In this document: positions 34,646-45,983 of the stretch, in pieces
How the letters are laid out: every line of letters starts with the position of its first letter
How positions within the stretch are numbered: position 1 is the first letter of the stretch
Source: Batillaria attramentaria
Taxonomy: Eukaryota > Mollusca > Gastropoda > Batillariidae
DNA length: 64,000 bases
Assembly: GCA_018292915.2 (NCBI GenBank)
Contig: JACVVK020000017.1
Location: 3,070,001 to 3,134,000 of the forward strand
Direction: 5' to 3'
Notes under the pieces: generated by a model
What the model was told of the DNA's origin: nothing
The model's database searches: none
The model's input: the letters and a program-made list of their open reading frames with translations, nothing else
Translations under genes and position numbers: made by a program

Positions 34646-35260
34646 CAGCGATTGGCGGGCTTCAAACGCAGTTCTGGTTTCAAGCGGGAAGACCCGATGC
34701 TATTTTTACATTAGGCCAAGCTGCATGAACGCCTGTGACACCATGCGTTCCTTAGTAAGCTGTAATGACTGTCGGTTGTTACATGAAACAGGCCATTTGC
34801 ATGACTTGCTGTTTCGAAAAACCAAATTATCTGGCGAGCGACAGTATGCCATTTTACCATGTCATCGGAAGAACCGTAAGCATACGTCTTGAATGTCGGT
34901 TGACAGTTATGGTCTCTTCATCATCATCATCGTCGTCGTCGTCGTCGTCATCGTCATTAATTTTTATTTGTTATTTATATCTAAATCCAAGAGAAAACTT
35001 TGAACGCTTTAGAGCTAACCATCAAAATATTTATCAACGATTCTGTGTACACTATCATCTTGTCTTGATTATAATTTCTAATCGAGTTGTTTGTTTGTTT
35101 GTTTGTTTGTTTGTTTGTTTGTTTGTTTTCGGCACCATGTTTGTCGAGGGGACTGACGAAGTGGCGGAAAAGAAATGTTCGTTGGAATAGAGTTAAAGTG
35201 GCAAAATAATGGTTTCTAATAGAATAAACGCAAGGTTTAGGGATATCAGTACTGATAGCA
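34646..35260. repeat. Intergenic with (CGT)n and (TTTG)n tracts
   Basis: CAT/CGT triplets at 34918-34954 and a (TTTG)n block at 35088-35128. Otherwise nothing recognised. Confidence 0.6.
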
Positions 35261-35318
35261 GTGCGTGCGTGCGTGCGTGCGTGCGTGCTTACGTGTGTGT
35301 GCGTGCGTGTGTGCTTAC

Positions 35319-35358
<40 letters not shown>
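35261..35358. repeat. (TGCG)n-(TG)n microsatellite
   Basis: GCGT tetramers, then TG. Confidence 0.94.
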
Positions 35359-35361
<3 letters not shown>

Positions 35362-35464
35362 GCGCTACCATAATAATTACGCTCATAATGTCCAACATGT
35401 TTAACAACTCAAACTTTGCAACTGCGGTTGGTCAGGGTACAAAGGTATTGGACAAGACATCAGA

Positions 35465-35580
35465 AGTTGAGGGTGGATGGGTGTTTGGGGGTTTAACGTC
35501 CTTTTCCGCCACACAGGGTGATATCAAAGACGGGGCGACGATGAAAAAGCCAGCACAAATATTTGGCCCCAGCCGGGACA
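35465..35580 (-). repeat. SINE family S1, 3' part only
   Basis: Tail and body are present (minus strand GGCCAAATATTTGTGCTGGC...GTTAAACCCCCAAACACCC). The sequence stops at CCGGGACATCAGAAGTT, and ACATCAGAAGTT also occurs just before the SINE (35457-35468). This 12-base repeat is a candidate target duplication of a 5'-truncated insertion. Confidence 0.8.
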
Positions 35581-35836
35581 TCAGAAGTTAAAAAAGGGGA
35601 TGATGTACGGAGGAGATACTACTGAGGACTATTTGAAATACGCGGGGCACATTGTCCCGGCATTGTAGCTGGTTGTGGCACTATTTTGTGCATAGAGTAA
35701 GTCGGTTGTTGACAAGAAAAGGAAAGACACTTGCCGTAACCTGAGACTGCGAGTTGCGGTGCACTGTCAAGTTCAGATCTGTGCAAGCCATTATCAGGCA
35801 CGGCCTATCTCAGTTTCTGGGTCAGGTCACTGAACA

Positions 35837-36475
35837 TTAAAGGTCTGCAATCTCAACAAAAAGCCGTAAACATTGCGTTTTTCAAAAACTGCGACTGTGC
35901 AAAATGCAGGCAACTCTGTCACAGTTTCAGAGTTGTCAGCGCTTCGGAGGAGGAGCTTGTACTGCGAGATGCGAGACTCCGGCCTGACATGGGAGGAGGC
36001 CAAGACCTGCGCCAGGGACAGAGTGAGATGGAGGAGAGCTGTTGAGGCCCTTCTCTAGGAGTCAACAGGACTAAACTAACAGCGCTTCGGAGACCCTGAT
36101 AAAACCAGAGCGTGAGTTTGCGGTGACTTCATTGTGATTTTGATCAGTGAGCGAGGCACATCGCTACACTGAGCGTCTCAGTAGCGGGTGTTGTGTGCTG
36201 CCCGAGAAGTCTAGTCACTGCGATCATTCTGGCTCAGTCTCAAAACGCAAACTGAGTTGTGAAATCAGGCTGCCCCTGGCTTTTATAGGGGTTTTGGAGA
36301 CGCTGAAAACTCTGTAACTGTGACAGAATTGACTGTGCATTTTGCGCAGTCAGATAGTTTTGCATTTTGCACGATCGGATAGTTTGGGTTTTTTGTTTGT
36401 TTGTTAGGTTTTTTTTTTTCTTGTTTTGTTTAACCACACTATATGCGGCGTTTTGTTGAGACTGCAGACCTTTAA
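35837..36475. mobile_element. TTAAAGG-type MITE, copy 1, carrying a LINE insertion
   Basis: Ends TTAAAGGTCTGCAATCTCAAC and, inverted, TTAAAGGTCTGCAGTCTCAAC. Subterminal inverted blocks (AACTCTGTCACAGTT, TCAGCG) continue inward. No coding capacity of its own. A related copy lies at 39376-39798. TTAA at both outer ends could be a target duplication or part of the repeat. Confidence 0.75.
35950..36079 (+). pseudogene. 5'-truncated LINE 3' end with 13-bp target duplication
   Basis: It encodes the final residues of a non-LTR ORF2 (SGLTWEEAKTCARDRVRWRR then AVEALL-stop) and a short 3' tail GGACTAAACTAA. CAGCGCTTCGGAG flanks it at 35937-35949 and 36080-36092. It was inserted inside the TTAAAGG MITE. 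Confidence 0.85.
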
Positions 36476-36918
36476 GCCTGACATGCGTTGTACACCATAC
36501 CCAGGCCAGCCAGTCTTCACTCGAGACGACCGAGCCTTCTAAAAAGCATCCGCTAAACTAGGCGACAGCTTTTGATATCTTCACAGCCGCTCAGTCTGCG
36601 CGTTTGCAACAGCGTTCGCTCCGTCAGTCTGTCCAAGCGCCTTTGGGTAGCTGTCTGTGCAACATATTCGATTATAGGGCCGTGCAGTGACAACTCCTAC
36701 CTTGCCCACACGAAATTGATTTCCCTACCGCCTGGCCGACTGTGTGTGCATGTTCCGCACTGCTGGTTTTTCAACCTAGATACTCAGTGCTAAACCTGCT
36801 AACGCCGCCAGGAGGAGTTGGAACTGATAACGGCACTGACACGGGAAGAAGCAGTTCTGATAGAAGAAGCAGAAGAAGAAAGAGTCGAAACGTCAAGATT
36901 TTACGGCCGGGAAAAAAG
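36476..36918 (+). other. ANL gene 2 upstream region and putative 5'UTR exon
   Basis: A donor AAAAAAG|GTAGGTCTTTCAG at 36918/36919 matches those upstream of the other two ANL genes, with similar preceding sequence (GAGTTGGAACTGAT..., CAAGATTTTACGGCC). The exon start is not determined. It would splice to 39891. The region before it (36476-36800) is a likely promoter by position only. Confidence 0.45.
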
Positions 36919-37090
36919 GTAGGTCTTTCAGTTCCGGTTCACAAGCACGTATGTCAGCCACTGAGGGTAATGACCTCCGTGTGAGGCGTCACGCTTGTTT
37001 GAGTTCTTTAGCCGCAGGCGGCTCCCGTGCTCTACTTCTCAAATTGTTGAAGAGTACACAGTTGGCACGGTCTCAGTGTTTCTGTCCACA

Positions 37091-39322
<2,232 letters not shown>

Positions 39323-39375
39323 AAGACCTTAACAGGCCCCGCACGGTCAAAACGTAGTTGAATGCATCACGATAC

Positions 39376-39798
39376 TTAAAGATCTAAGCTCCCAACAAAA
39401 AGATTTCCGAAGTGTGAAAACATTTTGCAGAGTCGACCGTGCAAGCACAGTCAGCTCTGTCACAGTTGCAGACTTTTCAGCGTCCCTGAAACCCGAAGAA
39501 AAGCCAAGGGCAGGCTGATTTCACAGCTCAGTTTGCGTTTTGACACTGAGCGAGAAAGATCGTGCAGCACTCAACATCCGCTAGACACTGTAGCGATGAG
39601 TCTCGCTCACTGACCAAAAGCCAAATAATATCAGGGCAAACTCGTGCCCTGGTTTTATAAGGGTCCCCGAAGCGCTGAAAACTCTGCAACTGTGACAGAG
39701 TTGCCTGGATAATGCACGGTGGAAGGAGTCGCAGTTAAAAAAAAAAAAAAAAAAAACCGCAATGTTTACGGCTTTTTGCTGAGATTGCAGACCTTTAA
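39376..39798. mobile_element. TTAAAGG-type MITE, copy 2
   Basis: Ends TTAAAGATCTAAGCTCCCAAC and, inverted, TTAAAGGTCTGCAATCTCAGC. It shares CTCTGTCACAGTT and TTTTCAGCGTC blocks with copy 1, and has a poly-A run (39737-39756). It lies 92 bases upstream of the ANL gene 2 coding exon acceptor. Confidence 0.75.
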
Positions 39799-39926
39799 GA
39801 TTGGTTTCCGTGTGCAGGCAAACTCACGATCGTGTCCCAAAATCGGAAGAATGGGATGTCTATTAATGCTGCGCTTTCATTGTTTTTCAGTTACAAGGGC
39901 CTCCGTCAGTTCCTGCAAAACTCAGC

Positions 39927-41645
39927 ATGTTCAACAGCATTGGGCATGCGTTGAAACACTGGGCGCTGCACTGCGGCGACAAGCCGGCCTTCATCTTCCG
40001 TGGTCGACAAGGCGAGAGGCGCGTGCTGACCTATGACCAATTGTATCGCTTGTCGGGGAGGTGGGCTGCCGTTCTGAAGGCCGATGGCAGGGGCAGGGGT
40101 AGTTACGTCATGGACACGTTGCCCAACTCCCCCGAACGGTTGGTGTGTGAGACAGCCACCCTCATGGCCGGGGCAGCGTCCGTGAACGGTGTGTGTCAGC
40201 TGGCAGATGGCTCGGACCTCTTGCAGTCACTTCGTCAGTCACGTGCCGACGCCATCATTGTGGATCCTGACGTCACTTCCAGTCCCTGGGGGCCGCTTCA
40301 GAAGCACGTGCGTCTCGGAAGTGACGGCACCGTGACGTCAGACGACCTGCCTGATTTGAAGAAAGTTTACTTCGTCAGACGAAGGGAAGAGGGCGGTGAT
40401 GAAGACTTCCTGAGTCGTTTGGAGACGTTAGAAGCTTGGTTTGAAGCCGACGACGTCACACGCGATGACGTGTGCACAGTATTTACCACATCAGGCAGCA
40501 CCGGCTTCTCTAAGCTGGTCGTCCACACGTACGGAAATCTGCTGAGGACGGCAGAGACACTTGGAAAACGGAATGAGGCTGCCATCGACTTTAACATGGC
40601 CCCGCTCGGATGGATAGGCGGTCACGTATGGTTCAACCTTAGTATGAGCTTGACGCGAGTTCTTTGTGACGTACGTGCAGGTGGTCTCCCAGATGACGTC
40701 GCAGAGTTCATCACAAACGTCGTACAAGAAGAGAAGTGTACCGGCGCCAACATCCCGCCCGCGCTGTCTCTGGAGATATTGAAGAGACTAAAACCCGACC
40801 CACAAGCTGTTGAAGAAGCTCGAGCTGAAGTTTCTCAGCAGGAGCAAGGTACGCGACGACCTGGAGGGCATCTGACATGGGGGAACAAGTTGAATACCAT
40901 GCCCGTCACAGGTCAGCCTGTCACACGTTCCATGCTACAGGTGGTTGGCGTCCTCGCGAACGCGGCCCTTCTCGTATACGCCTCTTCGGAGACCGTGATC
41001 AATACTGTCGGGTTCCTGACTGAGAAGGACAAGGACACCTTCAAAGACTACGACGTGGGCTCGCCTTTGCCCGGAGTCCAGGTTAGGGTCGTCAGCAGAG
41101 ACGACGAAGAATCAATTCTACCGCCTGGAGAGCTTGGACACATTCAGATCAAGTCCCCGGGCATGTTCAAGGAATACCTCAACGACCCTGAGGCGACTGC
41201 CAAAGCCATCACTCCTGACGGCTATTTCCGGACCGGTGATTTCGGGCGGCTGAGCGAGGACAACAGACTGTCGGTGGAGGGTCGCGGTTTTGACGCCATT
41301 ATGCGCGGGAACTACATCTTCTACCCGGCCTGGATCGAGGAGAGGATCCGCGCATGCCCAGCCGTGGTTGACGTCATTGTCGTCGGCGTCCCCGACGCCC
41401 TCGTTCAGGAGGAGCTTTGCGCATGCGTGGTGTTGGCATCTGACCACGTGACCCTGGATAACGTGCGGGAGTTCGTGGAGAAAGACTTTGTGTCTGGGGT
41501 GCAGGACCCGCTGTCGCCCCGCCCTCGTCACTACCTGCGCTTTCCCCGACTACCCACCACCAGCACGGGCAAACCGGACCGCCGCCAGATGAAGGTCATG
41601 GCCACTGCGAGGCTTGAGATCAGTGCAGGACATGTCAGTCGCTGA
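39927..41645 (+). CDS. AMP-forming acyl-CoA synthetase-like protein (ANL superfamily), copy 2
   Basis: 572 residues, single coding exon. The start is MFNSIGHALKHW, 37 bases after the acceptor TTTTTCAG at 39890. Motifs match copy 1: TTSGSTGFSK, YASSE, RTGD, GRGFDAIMRGNYIFYPAWIE and the C-terminal GKPDRR with its lysine. Against copy 1, roughly the first 208 residues differ at only about nine positions and the domain around RTGD is almost identical. The stretch between (about 209-410), which includes SQQEQGTRRPGG, is strongly diverged. That middle part would hold much of the acyl-binding side of the N-terminal domain, so substrate preference may differ. Function is inferred from family motifs; the acid substrate is unknown. 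Confidence 0.92.
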   Translation: MFNSIGHALKHWALHCGDKPAFIFRGRQGERRVLTYDQLYRLSGRWAAVLKADGRGRGSYVMDTLPNSPERLVCETATLMAGAASVNGVCQLADGSDLLQSLRQSRADAIIVDPDVTSSPWGPLQKHVRLGSDGTVTSDDLPDLKKVYFVRRREEGGDEDFLSRLETLEAWFEADDVTRDDVCTVFTTSGSTGFSKLVVHTYGNLLRTAETLGKRNEAAIDFNMAPLGWIGGHVWFNLSMSLTRVLCDVRAGGLPDDVAEFITNVVQEEKCTGANIPPALSLEILKRLKPDPQAVEEARAEVSQQEQGTRRPGGHLTWGNKLNTMPVTGQPVTRSMLQVVGVLANAALLVYASSETVINTVGFLTEKDKDTFKDYDVGSPLPGVQVRVVSRDDEESILPPGELGHIQIKSPGMFKEYLNDPEATAKAITPDGYFRTGDFGRLSEDNRLSVEGRGFDAIMRGNYIFYPAWIEERIRACPAVVDVIVVGVPDALVQEELCACVVLASDHVTLDNVREFVEKDFVSGVQDPLSPRPRHYLRFPRLPTTSTGKPDRRQMKVMATARLEISAGHVSR

Positions 41646-42065
41646 AGCAGGAGGAGCGGTATAGCTCTCACTTCAACTGTTGTCTTCCAGTATAATTAGC
41701 CTGGCCATAAATCGTTCCCCAAATCGTGCTATAAATCTGAGATGTTTTGGTCTGACAGTGTAAAACTTCGAACTGTTTCGAACGAACAGGTGTATACTCA
41801 CAAACGCCTTTGTTCTAACGCTAAGAAGTTCCTTGGAAACGTGAGCCTGGTTTGATTATCGTCAGTTTAGTTGTATAATTTTAACGTGCTGTTAACAAAA
41901 TGCCACAGTAGCAGCTTAGACATCCATATTGCCAAATATATATATATGGAAAAGGGCACCGGGAGATAAAAGACGCTTTTTCGTTAATTTTGCAGAACTG
42001 TGGCTGAGACTAGTTGGTAGTCGAAGATAGCTGTACGTGCCTGAATGGTTCAAGATTGACACCAA
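41646..42065. other. ANL gene 2 3' flank
   Basis: Nothing recognised beyond a short (TA)n at 41936-41946. No AATAAA close to the stop; a run of AATAAATAAATAAA lies further down at 42324-42337. Confidence 0.45.
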
Positions 42066-42068
42066 TCT

Positions 42069-42085
42069 CTGTCTCTCTCTCTCTC

Positions 42086-42159
<74 letters not shown>

Positions 42160-42213
42160 GCACACACGCACACACGCACACACACACACACACACACAAT
42201 CACACACACACAC
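42069..42213. repeat. (TC)n-(CA)n compound microsatellite
   Basis: TC to about 42144, then CA with GCAC interruptions. Confidence 0.95.
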
Positions 42214-42512
42214 ATAAATGCATGTACAATGAATGTCCATTTGTTGGGTCGACTAGAAGGGTTAAAAATGTATGTAGTCTGTCCATTAACTCATTTATTA
42301 GTACCGTTATCTGCCTATAATACATAAATAAATAAAATGATAGTTGAGAATAATGAAACGGGAAAATGATGAAGGAAGGCAAGAAAGGCAAAAAAAGAAG
42401 AAGAAAAGATAGAAAGAACAACAAGAGCCTACTGAAACGGTTTCTGTGCCCGGCATAGTAAACCCGCTTTCTGATTCCCTAAAAAAAAAAATTAATTAAA
42501 AATGACACCCTA

Positions 42513-43122
42513 AAGGCCGTTCTTAACCGGGCAGACTTTTGGTTCGCGAACTAGGTTCGGAGAGTACGGCGAACTAGGTTCGCGCACGTTGTTTCTTAAC
42601 CGACCAAATACTTGTGCGGAAACCCTGGTTCGAAAGGTTCGGCGAACTAGGTTCGAGGACTGCATAGCGTGTCGTGGGAACCCTCGCGATCCTTTTGCCG
42701 ATCCTGCGCTCTGATTGGTTGCTCGGGGAGAGCTGTTGTGCGCATGTACAAACTTGAGGAAAATGGCGGACGGCATTGCGGCTATCGACTCACTTCACAT
42801 TTCCCTCTCTTGCGCTCTTTTCCTCTTATCTCCTCTTCCTCGTCTTCCAAGAGTTCACTCAAAACGATAACTACCGCAAATGCCTGGTCGTCTCGATCTA
42901 CGAAGGCGCCCATTTTGGTTGTTTACGATTGTCTCAACTTCCGAGTCCGCCTTGTTCGGGCGATGACGTATGCATATCATTAACGGTCGGTTAAGAAAGA
43001 GAACTAGTCCGGCCGAACCTCTGGAACTATTTACGTGCGTGCGCTTGCCCTGTTCGTATACAATACACAGTTCGCCAAACAAGTTCGCCAGACTGGTGGT
43101 TCGCCCGGTTAAGAACGGCCTT
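42513..43122. mobile_element. Nonautonomous DNA transposon with perfect 18-bp inverted termini
   Basis: GGCCGTTCTTAACCGGGC (42515-42532) and its exact reverse complement (43103-43120) bound about 610 bp. Inside each end are further GAACTAGGTTCG/GTTCGCC and TTCTTAACCGACC/GGTCGGTTAAGAA inverted blocks. No transposase frame. Confidence 0.85.
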
Positions 43123-43169
43123 AACAGTTCCCGACGATTTGTGAGCCACGGCGTGTATGTTGGCATGTA

Positions 43170-43665
43170 TAAAAACTTTTCTCACTGTAATCATGAATGC
43201 ATGTTCATTTCTTTTACAGACACTACATATATACATAATTATGCATATTTTATACTTTCGGAAGGACGTTAGACCCCCTAACACCCATCCACCCTTATAC
43301 ATCCGGAACTGTAGGTACTCCCGTGATGAAGTCTTCACAATAAGACAAACTAGCGGGAACTCGTGATGTTGTGATGTTTTTGTTTTTTCTTATCGATTTA
43401 TATACATATAAATAAGGGAAGCAGCCCCCACCCCCCCACCCCCACACCCCCACCCCCGCCCCACCTTCCCTGCCCACTTGTATGAATATGTTTTATCTTT
43501 GACATTTTTGGGAATGAAAACGTTTGTCAGTGTATTCATTGGAGCATGTTCATTTGTTTTACAAACACATTATATATTCATGTTATATACCTTGAGAACT
43601 GTTACTCCCCTGACAAAGTCCTCACGATAAGACGAAATATTGGGAAATCGTGATGTTTTTGTTTT
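43170..43665 (+). repeat. Two diverged copies of a repeat with hammerhead-like cores
   Basis: The units (about 43175-43385 and 43510-43665) share ATGTTCATTT(C/G)(T)TTTTACA, ATATATTCATG-type and TACTCCC blocks. Each has a core: GTGATGA-AGTC...GAC-AAAC (43323-43350) and CTGACAA-AGTC...GAC-GAAAT (43610-43638), followed by GGGAA..TCGTGATG. The layout resembles the sequence linked to Penelope-like elements. A C-rich tract lies between (43426-43463). Confidence 0.5.
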
Positions 43666-43670
43666 TTTAA

Positions 43671-43672
<2 letters not shown>

Positions 43673-43757
<85 letters not shown>
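43673..43757. repeat. (TATC)n-(TGTC)n microsatellite
   Basis: Thirteen or so ATCT tetramers followed by GTCT tetramers; a C-rich tract follows (43766-43822). Confidence 0.96.
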
Positions 43758-43969
43758 AAGCACACACCCCAACCACCATCCACCCCCTCCACCCCCCCCC
43801 CTCCCCATCCACCCACCCCCAGGAATGAAGGTCCGGTTTCTACTATTCCCCATGCGGAGAAACCGTTTCAGTATCGTACGCAGCTTTTACTCCAGAGTAA
43901 AAAATATCACAGAGGAACGTATCAGTTGTACGAGATTTTTTACTCCAGAGTAAAAATTTCTCCACGGAC

Positions 43970-44665
43970 TGACCTCCGTAGTGTAGTGGTTAGCACTTCG
44001 GGCCATGGACCGACAGTCCCGGGTTCGAGTCCCAGACGAGGCAAGCGGGATTTTTTCCTGCCCAGAGCAGGTGTTCTATGGGCCCAGTGGGGAGGCTGGT
44101 GCCACGCAGCCAAGATTCGCCCACTTCACGGGTGCGACTTTGGGGGTGCTTCCCTTGGTGTGATGTGGATGATTACACGGCCGGCATAAATAAATATTGC
44201 CCCAGTTTTCGAGCCCTTCATGGATTCCACCCATGTTGTTGTTGTTGTTTAGTCCTTCTGACTCCTAGAGAAGCATAGGGCCTCAACAGCTCTCCTCCAT
44301 CTCACTCTGTCCCTGGCGCAGGTCTTGGCCTCCTCCCATGTCAGGCCGGAGTCTCACAGATCGCAGTGCAAGCTCCTCCAGGTCTGCTTGGGGCGCCCTC
44401 TCTTCCTCTTCCCCTGCGGGTTCTACTCGAGCGCCTGCCTGGTGATGTTGCAGGGTTCCTTCCGACCCATCGCCACTGTCGCCGCCTGACCTGGACGTCC
44501 ATTGGCTGTTGATCCGCCTTTATCCACAGGTCGGTGTTTGGCCACCCATGACCTGGGAGAAACACTCCTGGAGCTGGCAAAGAGTTGGGGCAGCAAAAAA
44601 AAAAACAACAACAAACAAACAAAAAAAACAAAACAAAACAAAAAAAACAACAAAAAACAAATTAA
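43970..44665 (+). mobile_element. SINE family S2, plus copy interrupted by a LINE end
   Basis: tRNA-like head CTCCGTAGTGTAGTGGTTAGC with box-B-like GGGTTCGAGTCCCAG, then the S2 body to GATTCCACCCATG (44235). After the inserted LINE piece it resumes at CCACCCATGACCTGGGAG, continues GAAACACTCCTGGAGCTGGC and AAAGAGTTGGGGCAGC, and ends in an A/CAA-rich tail to about 44660. Confidence 0.85.
44236..44541 (-). pseudogene. 5'-truncated LINE 3' end with 9-bp target duplication
   Basis: Minus-strand 3' end of the same LINE as at 35950-36079 (codons for GLTWEEAKTCARDRVRWRRA and a following stop, then AGTCAGAAGGACTAAACAAC and (CAA)n). CCACCCATG is repeated at 44227-44235 and 44542-44550. It is inserted within the S2 SINE. 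Confidence 0.87.
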
Positions 44666-45079
44666 AAAAAAAACCAAAATCTCCACGAGTGGAAGTTTCG
44701 TAACGGGAGTATATCTGTCGTGGCATGTGAATATTTCGATCTGTCGTACGAAATTTTACGACATTTTTACTCCAAAGTAAGAATTTCTTTACGATAGTTT
44801 TGACTGCAGTGTAAATCATTTGGGGAGCAGCTTTGTATGATTACACCGGCTTCGAATGACACCTTTGCTGGGCCACTGATCGATGACGTAGCTGGAGACA
44901 CTTTTCGAGGAGTGACGTCAGATTTAGAATTTGAAATTCAGGTTTCTGACTCGGGATCTGCATGCGTGTCATACGGTGTGACCTCACACGGCGCTGTCGT
45001 CCTTTGGGACCGGCTAGCATACTGGGAACTGCGTGTGCGTAAGTTGCTACGTTCTATTTATCCAAAAACTGCAACAACA
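44666..45079. other. Region upstream of ANL gene 3
   Basis: Contains short ACTCC(A)GAGTAAAAAAT-like repeats that also occur at 43890-43965 (TTTACTCCAGAGTAAAAA). Otherwise nothing recognised. Confidence 0.4.
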
Positions 45080-45170
45080 ACAAAATGCTTATACGTAGAC
45101 GCAGTGAATGGTGGGACAGAAGCTGCGGTTCAGGAATCAGGCGAAAAGCCAAGATTTTGATGGAAAAAAG
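45080..45170 (+). other. Putative 5'UTR exon of ANL gene 3
   Basis: It ends GGAAAAAAG|GTAAGCC. The flanking intron start (TTTCGGTTCATATGCACAAA...GTCGGTCACTGAACTGAA) matches that after 30723. The left limit is undetermined. It would splice to 45957. Confidence 0.5.
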
Positions 45171-45327
45171 GTAAGCCTTTCGGTTCATATGCACAAAAAT
45201 CAATCTTAGTCGGTCACTGAACTGAACGGCGCGGCCTTTGTAAGGCAAGTTTTGTATTTCTTTTGCTTCAGTGTTCTGCTTCTCAGTGGTGACGTGTATA
45301 TGTTTCAGTGAATATGTGTAATCGGTG

Positions 45328-45497
45328 ATTTCCGGAAATCCCTGAAATTTTTAGTGAGTTCATGTCAGCACAGTTTAATTTGGGGGATTTCAGGATATCC
45401 CTAAAATGTCCAGGGATTTCAGGAAATCTCTCAAATGTACAGGGACACCAGGAAATCTCTAAAATGTCCAGGGATTTTAGGAAATCACTGACCCCTA
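45328..45497. repeat. 28-bp degenerate minisatellite, about 5 copies
   Basis: Unit GGATTTCAGGAAATCTCTAA plus AATGTCCA, with each copy containing the TTTCAGGAAAT-like partial palindrome. It lies in the 5'UTR intron of ANL gene 3. Confidence 0.85.
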
Positions 45498-45950
45498 ATT
45501 TTCATCTCGTTTGACCTCATCTTTAATGTCTTTTAGGACAGACAGAAAGTAAACACTTGCAGGGACATCTCGAGCAAGTCACATATTTGAGACCGTCGCG
45601 GTGAAAAAGATAAAAAAACAACAAAAAAACAACAACAACAAAACATGCAAGTATATCTCACGTAACTCTACATATAAAATATCCACAGAAGGAATAAAAC
45701 ATAGCAAAACGTGCAATAAGGTTGAGAACTGAACAGCGCTCGCACGGCTTAAAGGTCAGCCACACGCACCCACGCTACGGCTGTCTCCAGTGTACAAATG
45801 GCCTCACCTGTATCCGTTCAAAAACAACAACAAAAACCAACAACCAACAACAGCAACAATAAAACAACCCGGGAAGCGTAGTAATGCTTTGTTTGTTTGT
45901 TTGTTGTTTGTTTGTTTGTTTGTTTGTTTGTTTGTTTGTTTGTTCCTAAT
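45498..45950. repeat. Intron with CAA and (TTTG)n tracts
   Basis: CAA/AAC blocks at 45612-45644 and 45820-45866, and a TTTG array at 45887-45943 right before the acceptor. Methionines read through the TTTG array are not taken as starts. Confidence 0.8.
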
Positions 45951-45983
45951 CTTCAGTTACTAGCGCCTCGGTCAGTTCCGAGC

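Noticed and set aside
43673..43757. TATC array as a candidate regulatory GATA-factor cluster
   Set aside because: It is a simple tetranucleotide microsatellite continuous with a TGTC array; nothing specific supports regulation.
45897..45983. Upstream in-frame extension of ANL copy 3 starting at an ATG in the TTTG array
   Set aside because: It lies before the conserved splice acceptor at 45951-45956 and consists of a (TTTG)n repeat; the other copies start at MFNS.
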